A DNA stretch of 11,763 nt from Stephanodiscus triporus. Taxonomy: Eukaryota > Bacillariophyta > Thalassiosirophyceae > Thalassiosirales > Thalassiosiraceae. Positions 1 through 7,606 of this stretch are shown one piece after another (the first letter of the stretch is position 1; each line of letters opens with the position of its first letter). The translations under genes were made by a program, and so were the position numbers. Under the pieces are notes generated by a model, which worked only from the letters and a program-made list of their open reading frames with translations, was not told the DNA's origin and searched no databases. The stretch spans positions 1 to 11,763 of the forward strand of contig JALLAZ010001773.1 in assembly GCA_036939755.1 (NCBI GenBank). Direction: 5' to 3'.

Positions 1-30
1 GGTTTGGGTCACAGTCCTATTTTGACAAGG

Positions 31-48
31 AAAAAAAAAAAAAAAAAA
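31..48. repeat. poly-A run (18 A)
   Basis: An uninterrupted run of 18 A residues. It could be the tail of an old retroposed copy or simple slippage. No target duplication or retrogene was found beside it, so it is reported only as a homopolymer. Confidence 0.85.
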
Positions 49-123
49 TGGGAGATAACCACATCGAACTGATGAAAAAAGTCGAAGTAGTCTGCCGTAG
101 GTCATAACTGCAATCCAGGCTGA

Positions 124-543
124 TGTTCCATTCCACTGGGTAATGTTCTTGAGGGGACTGCTGATAGCGTCCCTGCTTCATCTACTCACCCCCACACCGT
201 TGTTGACCCAACTAGTGGCAGGAAGTTTCAGTTCTTTTTTTCTGCAGGTAAATTTTCACGTCTTCCAGACAATTTTGCTTTTCCCAAAATGATGTTTTGC
301 ACCCTTATCACATGCTGGTTGTGTGGGAAAGAGAGCACTAACACAGTGCCTTATAAATTGCTGAAGGCAGCGGAGATAAAGGACATGAAGGAAAGGAACA
401 AATTGTCGAAGATGAGAATGCTGATGTTGGGGTTGCAGCGTGCAGTGGAGCGAGAAGGGATATGGCAGGATCTTTCTCAGAGAGGCTCGTGGAATGTCGG
501 AAGAACAATGAGGCTTTACGAGAGTATCAACCATTATTTTTGA
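124..543 (+). pseudogene. decayed open frame, family unknown, possible transposon-related fragment
   Basis: One frame is open from 124 to the TGA at 541-543 (about 139 codons) without a convincing start. A Met-Met pair at 289-294 is only an internal possibility. After the stop, the same frame runs on for about 33 more codons in similar style (an SWMTVYFLYKQNKK-like stretch). Visible sequence includes GRKFQFFF, then a FSRLPDNFAFPK segment, then a Cys/Trp-containing stretch and a basic, Met- and Leu-rich helix-like part. The pattern of aromatic residues followed by LP, FP and W recalls uncharacterised lineage-specific, often transposon-linked, proteins of algae and oomycetes. That resemblance is a weak impression. 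The lack of a start and the early stop suggest a fossil. No function is proposed. Confidence 0.3.
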
Positions 544-1011
544 TATCAAGCAAAAATATCGCAATTCAGGGATGAACAGATCAGTTGGATGACAGTGTAC
601 TTCCTTTACAAACAGAACAAAAAAATATTTGCAGTGGATTTGTAGCTGTGTCGGCATTTTAGAGGGCATGGGCGAGGACCCAATGGAGGGTGGAGGGGGG
701 TCCTCAATTTAAATAATAATTATTTAGTTTCTACGACTTAAAGTTTTTTTTCACTCTCGCGTGCGCATGGAAATTCTACGTGACTGGAGTCCTTTCCAGT
801 CACATAGTATGTACCCACTATATACCCACAATTTTGTAGGTTAAGAATTCTGCATAAACTTCATACATAAATACATATCTTACAGCATTATGTAGGACTT
901 TTGTACGGGGCAGAACGATGGTCCATAGTGGTGGTGGTGGGGAATGTACAATAATATGTGCTTTCACTACGTTCGCACCTCCTTTGTTCATTCATGAGAA
1001 TTCATGATCAG
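544..1011. other. AT-rich non-coding stretch
   Basis: No gene is supported here. It holds the tail of the decayed frame described above, a 9-bp perfect hairpin at 780-803, a GTG microsatellite-like run near 930-942, and the flank into which the LTR element inserted. Confidence 0.6.
780..803. repeat. hairpin, 9-bp stem with 6-nt loop
   Basis: GTGACTGGA at 780-788 pairs exactly with TCCAGTCAC at 795-803 around the loop GTCCTT. No T-run follows and no gene ends here, so it is not called a terminator. It may be a relic of a small mobile element. Confidence 0.6.
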
Positions 1012-1016
1012 GTTGG
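1012..1016. repeat. 5-bp target-site duplication, left copy (GTTGG)
   Basis: GTTGG directly precedes the left LTR and is repeated directly after the right LTR at 3042-3046. A 5-bp duplication is the usual size for Ty1/copia and many other LTR elements. It shows that the whole block was one insertion. Confidence 0.85.
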
Positions 1017-1197
1017 TGTTAGACATGTACTGTGTATGGTCACATAGCCAGTAGAGAGAGTGGTGAGGAGTGGGAATTTGAATTCCCCGTTTTGAGTTTT
1101 GAGTTTTGGCAGTTTCCAAAGTGAAGAGTAGCAGAAATAGCTCATTAATTAGTTACGATCTATTTATGCACACTGATCCTTTTGCTGATGTTTAGCA
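1017..1197 (+). repeat. left LTR (181 bp)
   Basis: It starts TGTTAGACATG and ends TTTAGCA, and matches 2863-3041 along its whole length at roughly 95% outside indels. It carries an extra 7-nt TTTTGAG unit and lacks a 4-nt AGTA found in the right copy. It would supply the promoter of the element. Confidence 0.93.
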
Positions 1198-1223
1198 ATT
1201 GTAACTAATCTAAACCAAAGGCA

Positions 1224-2162
1224 TTGTATAAAGCAAACAATCATGGGCATCCTCCAGGACGTATTCAAGCATTTGAAATCACCAAGATCAACAGGCAACC
1301 GACTGATGCTGATGACGACATCAACAAGCTCATGACGCAACTGACCACTGCACTAGTAACCATATTGACCGGCAATGGGGGAGACAAGCTAGGACACATC
1401 AGCATTGTAGTCCCAGAAAGCTGATATGTTTTATTATCAAAGGGCCCCAAACTTGATTGACCAATTCACCCTGGAGCATACCCGGCAACCCCAAGTGATG
1501 ACAAGAAAATTCATGAGAAGGAGGTTGTGGAACACAAAACGGAAGTCATCAAATTTGAAACTTGCATGGCATGAGAAGCATGGGCCTGCCAAGCCATTGA
1601 GAAAGCAGTCAACAAAGAATGGGTCTCTGAAAAGCACAACGAAGACATTGGCTATCAAGCCATGGAGCAACTTGAACTCCTTGATCTACTTCGCGATGCC
1701 TGTGGAGACTTGACATCAACACCAAGATGTTGGAGCCGTGGGACGGAGTGGAAGTGCCTGTAATGATGTTTGCACGGCGAGCAGACAAATATGAGCAGTC
1801 AAATATGAGCGTCAGTTGGAACGCCACCACATTCCCAAACAACCTGAGTTGCACCTCTTGTATGCTGTTTCGACTTACCAAGCCTCTGGTCAGTTTGATG
1901 CTGCAATGCAAGAATGGCATACCAAACTTTCTGCTGACAATACCTTCCCCTACTTCTGTGTGTACATTCAAACCAAATTTACCAAGATGGTCGAATGGAA
2001 CAGGTCGACTGCCGGATCCATCTAAAAAGGCATTGCGAATGTGGCAACGGAGGACAAAATCTCAGATGCCAAGGCTCAAGCAATGGTAATTGCCGGGGTT
2101 GCGAATGTGCTTCAAGCACAAAACGCAGAGCAGACAAAAAAGACACGATCCTCACCCCCCTC
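1224..2162 (+). pseudogene. decayed Gag (capsid-like) region of the copia element
   Basis: Gag-like sequence can be followed through three frames. One frame covers about 1224-1714 and is broken by TGA at 1422-1424, 1458-1460 and 1572-1574. A second takes over at about 1716-1795 (DINTKMLEPWDG...). A third continues at about 1800-2162 (HHIPKQPELHLLYAV...QFDAAMQEWH) with TAA at 2023-2025. The pattern of LLDLLRDACGDLT, then a KMLEPWD segment, then YQASGQFDAAMQEW fits Gag of diatom copia elements as I know it. This rests on family knowledge, not a search. The frame change near 1800 coincides with a short tandem duplication (CAAATATGAGC repeated at about 1786-1811). No CCHC zinc knuckle is present before the jump to RNase H. 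The region is non-functional. Confidence 0.75.
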
Positions 2163-2195
2163 AGTGCAAATACGGTGAAACAATCAAAACTCACC

Positions 2196-2843
2196 ATCAA
2201 TACAGCACAACAAAGCCAACAAATCATGGACTATCTTGCCATGCAGGAACCTGAAGTTCTCAAATATCGCAAGAGCAAGTGTGATATGGTGCTCGCGGTT
2301 CACAGCGATGCCAGCTACCTGAATGAAGAAGAGGACTGAAGCAGAGCCTGCAGCCACCACGTTCTATCGGAAAATGTACCTCCCCCCCCAAACAACGTCC
2401 CAATTCACAACTTCGCTGAGATCATTAAAGGGGTTATGTCATTTGCAGCCGAGGCTGAACTGGGTGCCATGTACATCAATGCACGCAAGGCAGTTGAGGA
2501 ACGAATAATTTTAGAGGAATTGGGACACAAACAGCCGGACAATTCCACCGCCAAAGGCATCATAAACAAATGGGTGCAACCTTTATGTACCAAAGCCATG
2601 GATATGCGTTTCCATTGGCTGTGGGATTGCAGCATCAATCAGCAACAATTCCAATTTTATTGGCGTCCCGGCCCCACGAACTATGCCAACTACTGGACGA
2701 ATCATCATCCCACAGCACATCATCGCAACATGAGATCCGTATTCCTCACACCTTTCAGTCAGCTCCTCGAGCTTCGTAAAAAGGTGAATAATCTGACTCC
2801 AATAGGTCAACAAAACATTTTGTATGATATCCTACGCCAGTAG
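2196..2843 (+). pseudogene. decayed RNase H end of copia Pol
   Basis: One frame runs from about 2196 to the TAG at 2841-2843, interrupted once by TGA at 2337-2339. Copia RNase H landmarks appear in order: LAVHSDASY (first catalytic Asp, about 2307), AEAELGAMYINA (catalytic Glu), DNSTAKGI (Asp), KAMDMRFHWL, FYWRPGP and YWTNHH. Two defects besides the stop stand out. The stretch before DNSTA is several residues shorter than usual. The terminal ADYWTKHH-type motif reads ANYWTNHH, so the last metal-binding Asp is gone. No integrase or reverse transcriptase lies upstream. It sits in the same orientation as Gag and ends 19 nt before the right LTR, as expected for copia. Confidence 0.85.
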
Positions 2844-2862
2844 ACTCTCTACTGCAAGGGTG

Positions 2863-3041
2863 TGTTAGACATGTAAGTACTGTGTACGGTCACATAGCCA
2901 GTAGAGAGAGCGGTGAGGAGTGGGAATTTAAATTCCCAGTTTTGAGTTTTGGCAGTTTCCAAAAGTGAAGAGTAGCAGAAATAGCTCATTAATTAGTTAC
3001 GATCAATTTACGCACACTGATCCTTTTGCCGCTGTTTAGCA
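2863..3041 (+). repeat. right LTR (179 bp)
   Basis: A direct repeat of 1017-1197 with the same TG...CA ends, followed at once by the GTTGG target copy. It lies 168 bp from the stop codon of the VWA-Cache gene, so the element could affect 3' processing of that gene. No such effect can be shown from sequence alone. Confidence 0.93.
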
Positions 3042-3046
3042 GTTGG
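3042..3046. repeat. 5-bp target-site duplication, right copy (GTTGG)
   Basis: Exact match to 1012-1016 on the other side of the LTR element. Confidence 0.85.
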
Positions 3047-3209
3047 GAGGTTGTGGCTGATGAGGGGCTCTCAGTGATAATACCGAAGAAATAATCCGAT
3101 CCGAGCATCATTATTAGCATTGAGATTTTCAATGTGGAGTTAACTTACAAAAAATAGTTTCATATCTAGATTCTTTTATCACTGCACTAATTTCCCACGC
3201 CCCCTCACA

Positions 3210-5358
3210 TCAAGAATCACGAACACTGTCTTGAACCACGAACTGAGGATTGCAAGGTGGGGGCGGAGCCACAGCTAGATGGTAGGGGTATATAATATTA
3301 CTCTTACCATCCGGAACAGGCACTGGTATTACAGAGACGTTACTCTCACCATCCGGAACAGGCACTGGTAATACAGAGACGTTACTCTCACCATCCGGAA
3401 CAGGCACTGGTATTACAGAGACATTCACCATGGGATTGGGCTTCTTCAATTTGTGCGATAAAAATAGTCCCATTATCAGAACTACAATGACTGAAGCTGA
3501 TACGCTGATCCCGATGATCAGAGCAGAGTTATCTGGCTTTGGAATTGGTTCTGGCTTTGGAATTGGGCCAACTTCACAGCAGTATTCTTTCCCTGCCACT
3601 GAAAAGCATGGTTTGTTAGTGTCTCTTCTGTTGCATCCAAAGCACGAAAACATTGCACAACTTACTGTCCGAGTTGTCCAAAAGGTCATTTGGCAGATAA
3701 TTCTGGGACGGGCATGTCTCAGGGACGATACCTGAATAATTAGTGCTATTACAAACCCCACAGGTAGCATCCTCACCCCCACTGAGGAATCGCAAAGCAT
3801 CAAGCTCACATGCACTCAATTCAATTTTGGGACAGCTGGCAGTTGATCGTGCCACAAATCTCTCAAGCATAATCGATGAGGTCGCTTCTTCTCCGAGGAT
3901 CCGCTCGATCGCAGACATGTAAATATCAATCCCAACCACGCCCAAGAATAGGTACGGGGTGACATTTCGATCATAAACAGGCACGGAGACTGTTGTTCCC
4001 ATCATACCACCAGTAGCGAACACGTATGGCTCTACCCAAGCGACGAAGTCTTCGTTCCCTTCTACGCCGAGACCCAAAGCAAACAATTTGTAGTACGCGC
4101 TCATCGCTGATATGAGGTCACCATCATCATAGATATCAGGAACAAGAGTCCAAATCCCACCTGTGCTGCACGCAATAGCCTTGGTAACGTTGTGGTCTGC
4201 GTCTTTGCCTAGGCTGTATGTGAAGATTGTTGCTTTCCTGACATAATTCGACGCAAGCTGCTCAGTACGTTCGTTCACAAGGCTGGTTACCTCGTCCGCT
4301 CCTGGTCCTTGTGTAATTTGACCGTCTGTCATGAAAAGTATGGCAATGTTGCAACCACTTGTTGCTTCATTTTCTATTGTTTGGTCAAGGGCATCAAATG
4401 CATTTGCGAAGGCACTTCCAAAGTTGGTACCGCCTTGTGGTATTAGCTGTTTGATGGCTTCTACCAGGTGGTTTGTGTTCTCGGTTGTTGCGCGGATGAG
4501 GCCGGTATATCCCCCGACCTGAGAAGCTTCAGATGAGAACGCTATAACAGCAAATCTATCTGCTACCGTGAGAGTTTCTATCACGGTAATTGCAGCATCT
4601 TGTGCATTTTCCATTCGGTAATAGTCTTCCATACTGCTAGAGACATCCAGTACTAGCACCACATCTTTGGGACCACTTGATGCAGCTACAAACCACGGCC
4701 GGCGGCGATGATCGTAAGCCCCACAAACGTCTTGGTGAACGGCTGGAATCATCCTAAAGAGTCCGTCGTGGGCACCAAAGTATGACGAGCTAGGCCGAAC
4801 ATCATACTGGTCCCAATATTCTTCATCCGCTTTGTACTTTTCGACCATGAATGGTTCAGCAAGACGGCTGTAACAGACAGTTTCGTTTATTGTTGAATCA
4901 CTTGGTGCTTCACCTGTTTTCCAGAGTCCTGGAATCGACACCTTGGAAACTGTTTTATCCCACAGCGCTGACTTCGGGTTGAGATAATGATAGAGCAAAT
5001 AGCATCTCTATATGTCTTCATGCACACACTCACCATTGCAGCTGACGCCATCTCCACAATTGGGCACCACAAGTTCCTCTGCCCTTGGACACACTTGATT
5101 AGGAAACTTTGAATCGCAATCGTTGAAGTTGCCCTGATAGCATTCCTCTAGCGTGTTGGCCTCACAGCGAGCGCCATAAGCTTGCATAATTTCATCGCGG
5201 AAGGCTCGTGCATCAGATTCCAATTTTAAGAAGATGGATTCGACTTCGCTTTCCTTGTCTGTGATGCTGGTCGCATTGGCAAGAAGCTGAAGAGAGCCCG
5301 AGGCGAGAATCAACGGCATCCCTGTCCGGAGAAACCGTGGGAAGGGCTTGATTGTCAT
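3210..5358 (-). CDS. VWA- and Cache-domain single-pass membrane protein (alpha2-delta-like), three exons
   Basis: Spliced coding exons are 5358-5034, 4967-3666 and 3598-3210 on the minus strand, giving 671 residues. Residues 1-29 look like a signal peptide (MTIKPFPRFLRTG, then MPLILASGSLQLLANA), which is why I chose this ATG. The frame stays open to an ATG at 5499 (718 residues), but that form would bury the signal. A Cys-rich N-terminal part and a RRRPWFVAASSGPKDV stretch lead into a VWA domain (about 211-395) with a complete metal site: DVSSS (D216, S218, S220), T289 in GGTNF and D323 in MTDGQ. Cache-type sequence follows (WVEPYVFATGG, VSVPVYDR, LGVVGIDI, about 418-460), then Cys pairs, a membrane helix (about 567-589) and a Pro-rich tail with three 14-residue repeats. 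The order resembles the extracellular part of calcium-channel alpha2-delta subunits, but channel association is only inference. Ligand and role are unknown. Confidence 0.85.
3306..3431 (-). repeat. three tandem 42-bp repeats coding the cytoplasmic tail
   Basis: Three copies with exact 42-bp spacing (3306, 3348, 3390 on the plus strand) encode about PVPVPDGESNVSVI three times in the C-terminal tail of the VWA-Cache protein. Copies differ by a few bases. The 14-residue unit keeps the frame, so copy number can change between alleles without breaking the protein. Confidence 0.9.
3599..3665 (-). other. intron 2 of the VWA-Cache gene (67 nt)
   Basis: On the minus strand it starts GTAAGT at 3665 and ends TTTTCAG at 3599, with a strong CTAAC branch-like motif about 18 nt before the acceptor. 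Without splicing, the VWA frame stops at 3616-3618. Removing 67 nt joins NSD to MAGKEYCC in frame and adds the membrane helix and tail. This explains the apparent frame change as an intron. Confidence 0.85.
4968..5033 (-). other. intron 1 of the VWA-Cache gene (66 nt)
   Basis: On the minus strand it starts GTGAGT at 5033 and ends GTCAG at 4968, with CTCAAC as a possible branch motif. Retention would stop translation at a TAG (5010-5008). Removal joins ...GVSCN to ALWDKTVSK in frame, and the summed exon length is a multiple of three. Confidence 0.82.
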
Positions 5359-5606
5359 GTCAACTAAGAGTCTTGGAGAGGAGTGTAGCTGTGCCTTTGT
5401 TTCTGTTGAATGAATGGGGTGTTTGAGAGATCGAGCGTCTGATGGGTAGGTTATGTGGCTTTTCATCAAAGCTGCACGGAGCTTCAAGTCGTGAGGCAAA
5501 CCGGAGAAATGGGCGGGTGATTTTTAGTGTGACTCAATTCAAGTTCAATGTGGGAGAATAGGTGGGAGAATTAATAATATATTGGAGTTTCCCAATAGCT
5601 CACTTA
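5359..5606. other. upstream region of the VWA-Cache gene
   Basis: It contains the in-frame extension up to an ATG at 5499 and AT-rich sequence with ATTAATAATATATT near 5570-5583, a possible core-promoter area for the minus-strand gene. No firm motif can be assigned. The MITE-like element begins at its far end, about 250 bp from the chosen start codon. Confidence 0.4.
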
Positions 5607-6121
5607 TCTCTTTATCGGGGGAACGAATTTTCGCTATGGTGAAAATTCGGCTCTCTGAAAATGTGAAAATGTTGAAAGGGTTCCTACGTACGTATGTATG
5701 TATCTTTGTACGAGATAGACTCGAAGAAATGATAGTTCACATCTAATCACGAGAAAAAAACAAAAAAATTAAAGCTTGTCACACGAGAAAATAGTTTTCA
5801 CCATTTTTTTATTGCGTAGAAAATCACATTGGAATCCTTTGTGTATTTCTTAAGACTAACAAAGAGCTTGAGTTTTCAATTGCCTTAAAAACTCTGCCAC
5901 ATCACGACTCGTCACGCTTTGCACAGCAGAATATTTCGTTAAGTAGACTCAGTCTGTGACCCCCAGACCTAAGACCGTCGGAAAGCTGAGACTCTCAGCT
6001 TTCCAACAGTATGTAGATATGGTATGGTCGTACTTTTAGTTTTTTAAATAAAAACGGACGAAATTAGGTCGAATTTTTCAAGTTGAATTTTCGCTATAGT
6101 GAAAATTCCCCGATAAAGAGA
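5607..6121. mobile_element. non-autonomous TIR element (MITE-like, 515 bp, TA target)
   Basis: The ends are inverted copies. TCTCTTTATCGGGG begins at 5607 and its reverse complement ends at 6121. Inside each end comes a second matching block, AATTTTC-CTAT-GAAAATTC in form (5626-5648 and 6086-6108), with 3 mismatches in 23. The left end has 5 extra bases (GAACG) between the blocks. TA flanks both sides (5605-5606 and 6122-6123), the target duplication typical of Tc1/mariner-type DNA transposons. No transposase reading frame is visible, so it would depend on enzymes supplied elsewhere. The inner end-blocks are themselves near-palindromes. A strong hairpin sits at 5980-6004. Confidence 0.8.
5980..6004. 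repeat. perfect 12-bp hairpin inside the MITE-like element
   Basis: GGAAAGCTGAGA pairs with TCTCAGCTTTCC around a single C, a 25-nt near-palindrome. Two further pairs form beyond one mismatch. The loop is too tight for a normal stem tip, so in practice it would open to a 3- or 5-nt loop. Confidence 0.85.
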
Positions 6122-6123
6122 TA

Positions 6124-6427
6124 CTAAGAATTGACGTTTGATCTCACCTCCATCAATTTTGTGTTAATCATCGGTACCAACCTCTGATTCCAATAGAATG
6201 TCTTATCAACATGAGTCTTGATCTTGAGTGTGTCCAGAATTTGAATCTCAGCATAAATCTTGAAACAGAGGGACCTTTTGTCATCCATGTACTTCAACTG
6301 TTCTGGTCCAAGGAACTTATGATTTGGTAACAATTTGTTCTTGCAGAATGATTTGATGTGTTTTCTTTTTTCTTGATGCCTGGCCTGGTGACCCTGGCCT
6401 GAGCCCTCGCCTCGATCAATCTAAGAA
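6124..6427 (-). pseudogene. coding remnant of unknown family, cut next to the MITE-like element
   Basis: The minus-strand frame is open from a TAG (about 6428-6430) down to the TAG at 6126-6124, about 100 codons. It has no good ATG start near the front. The upstream TAG lies in TTTCTTAG, which would also suit an intron acceptor, so this may be a terminal exon of a broken gene. The protein is Lys-rich, then reads NHKFLGPEQLKYMDDKRSL, FKIYAEI, TFYWNQRLVPMINTKL and EVRSNVNS. It looks like real coding sequence, with balanced composition and clear amphipathic segments. I do not recognise the family. The stop falls directly beside the TIR of the 515-bp element. Confidence 0.35.
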
Positions 6428-6721
6428 ATAGTACCATACAATTCTCTACTTTAGATAATAATACCATACTCTATTTTATGGGGTCCCCGAGTCTTTTCCA
6501 TAAAGTAAAATAAAAATAGTGACTTGCAACGTAGAAATTTTATCATGACTTGGGAACAATAGATGACTGGAACGTTCAACAACTTCTCTGTGTCTTTCTC
6601 CTCTTTTGGGGGACGTGAAAATGTTGTATTTACGGGACGCGACTCTTTTCTTCTTTTTTGGCATAAGTGTTACCATTTTCTTGGGACCATGGCCACCCCC
6701 GGGGTTTATTTTTTTATTTTT

Positions 6722-6817
6722 TTAATGTACGCGCCACACAAAACACAAACACAAAACACACAAGAAAGCAGGGCTGCTTCGTGTGTTGTCATGTGCTTTG
6801 TGTGGTGCGCACATTAA
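6722..6817. repeat. 96-bp imperfect inverted repeat (hairpin)
   Basis: The ends TTAATGT and ACATTAA pair exactly. The arms then match with some mismatches and a bulge (GCGCCACACAAAACACA against TGCTTTGTGTGGTGCGC) and end at AAGCAG-GG-CTGCTT. Translation looks similar on both strands for this reason only. It could be a small foldback element. No clear target duplication is seen. Confidence 0.7.
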
Positions 6818-6832
6818 CAGCTTAACAACTAT
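6814..6832. repeat. 19-bp inverted repeat, left arm
   Basis: TTAACAGCTTAACAACTAT is found as an exact reverse complement at 7388-7406. A 19-bp match is very unlikely by chance in a window this size. Confidence 0.75.
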
Positions 6833-7103
6833 GGTCGCAGATATACGACCAATTTTATTACGAGCTTCGTAATATTGTAGTTTCTTCGCCAATTTTTGCC
6901 GCCTCAGCCAGCCAAAGATAACGCCCAATTTTTTGAGCTCCTTGACTACAACTTTGCTATTTCGGATTTCAACGAAGCTTGTTGCATCGATGGGCTGAAT
7001 AGAGGGTTCGTTTTGGGGTACGAAATTCTCATGATTAGCTAGTAAAAAAGTACGATACGTGCTAGCTAAAAGTTACTTGTGTGTTGTGTTTTTTGTGATG
7101 ATG

Positions 7104-7265
7104 ATGACGACAACCATGGCGTCTGCCGGGCCGATACAGCGCGAGCACTCGCCCAGTGGCGGCATTTAGGGGCTTCGCTCGAAGCCAGCAAAACGCTCCA
7201 TCAGGCAATGCGCCTCACGTTGTATTGCCCCGGTGGCATGGCAATTGAAATCGCCATCGAAATCG
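7104..7265. other. GC-rich, hairpin-rich island
   Basis: It stands out from the AT-rich surroundings. TGCCG (7124-7128) can pair with CGGCA (7160-7164) enclosing GCGAG/CTCGC (7141-7152), and GGCTTCG/CGAAGCC forms a tight stem at 7171-7186. Both strands have frames with stops, so coding is unlikely. It could be a piece of a repeat or a structured RNA. No known RNA family was recognised. Confidence 0.35.
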
Positions 7266-7382
7266 CTACATTTTTTTACATTGTTGATAATACAGTTACA
7301 GTAGCTAAAAGTATATTAATTGCTCCATTATTTTATTGAATTAATTGAATTGCTTCAACCTACGATATCGTTCTCACCTAAA

Positions 7383-7418
7383 CCTAAATAGTTGTTAAGC
7401 TGTTAACCTCTATTTAGG
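7383..7418. repeat. imperfect palindrome containing the right arm of the 19-bp inverted repeat
   Basis: CCTAAATAG (7383-7391) pairs with CTATTTAGG (7410-7418), and TTAA blocks inside also pair around AGCTG-like sequence. The exact 19-bp complement of 6814-6832 lies at 7388-7406. Confidence 0.7.
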
Positions 7419-7420
7419 AT

Positions 7421-7606
7421 CTAAGTCTTGGCATTTTCAGTTGTGCCACAACAAATGATTGGGAATATCATGTCTTTTATCCTGAAAAATCCCATCCACG
7501 ATTTCCAAAAACAAGCATTGCTTTCTTGACTATTTGGAATGCATTGGCAAACTTTGCAAAACCTCTGTGTGTTCATCGCCGTTTTCCTTGCTGTGGAAAA
7601 ACTCAT
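7421..7606 (-). other. short Cys-containing open frame, probably not a working gene
   Basis: A 61-codon frame starts with an ATG inside repeat unit A (7582-7636) and reads RFCKVCQCIP, then FWKSW, then a hydrophobic ICC end. The CxxC could hint at a zinc-binding tail such as those at the C-terminus of some cut-and-paste transposases, but the spacing does not fit well and no upstream domain exists. It is kept only as a possible remnant. Confidence 0.15.

Larger units (their letters stand above)
1017..3041 (+). mobile_element. internally deleted Ty1/copia-type LTR retrotransposon (2,025 bp)
   Basis: Two direct LTRs that begin TG and end CA enclose 1,665 bp and are bounded by identical 5-bp target duplications. 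The inner part carries a decayed Gag, then jumps directly to a copia-style RNase H ending near the right LTR. The zinc knuckle, protease, integrase and reverse transcriptase are missing, presumably lost in an internal deletion near 2160-2200. A short purine-rich stretch (GCAAGGG, 2855-2861) next to the right LTR is the candidate polypurine tract. I did not recognise the primer-binding site after 1197. The LTRs differ at about 8 aligned positions plus three indels (4, 7 and 1 nt), so the insertion is not recent. With stops and shifts in every reading frame it cannot code for its own movement. Confidence 0.93.
6428..7420. other. gene-poor, repeat-rich interval
   Basis: No gene is supported. Notable contents are an imperfect long hairpin (6722-6817), one arm of a 19-bp inverted repeat (6814-6832), a GC-rich hairpin island (7104-7265), and a palindrome overlapping the other arm (7383-7418). 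The open frames here have low-complexity, Phe- or His-rich translations and look accidental. Confidence 0.55.

Noticed and set aside
3616..3815. Frameshift in the VWA gene near 3600-3700
   Set aside because: A 67-nt intron with GTAAGT, CTAAC and TTTTCAG explains the frame change without any defect.
3210..3815. Independent small membrane protein with an upstream start at 3815
   Set aside because: The first part of that frame overlaps the VWA exon in another frame. Only the part after the 3599 acceptor is real coding sequence.
5008..5499. Separate 163-codon gene upstream of the VWA gene
   Set aside because: It joins in frame to the VWA exon through a 66-nt GT-AG intron. Treated alone, it would lack a domain and the VWA part would lack its start and signal peptide.
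6563..6817. 84-codon plus-strand frame
   Set aside because: Phe/Ser-rich low-complexity translation whose second half lies in the inverted repeat at 6722-6817.
7079..7339. 86-codon plus-strand frame over the GC island
   Set aside because: Starts with a run of Asp from a GAT/GAC repeat and has no family features. The structure of the DNA explains it better.
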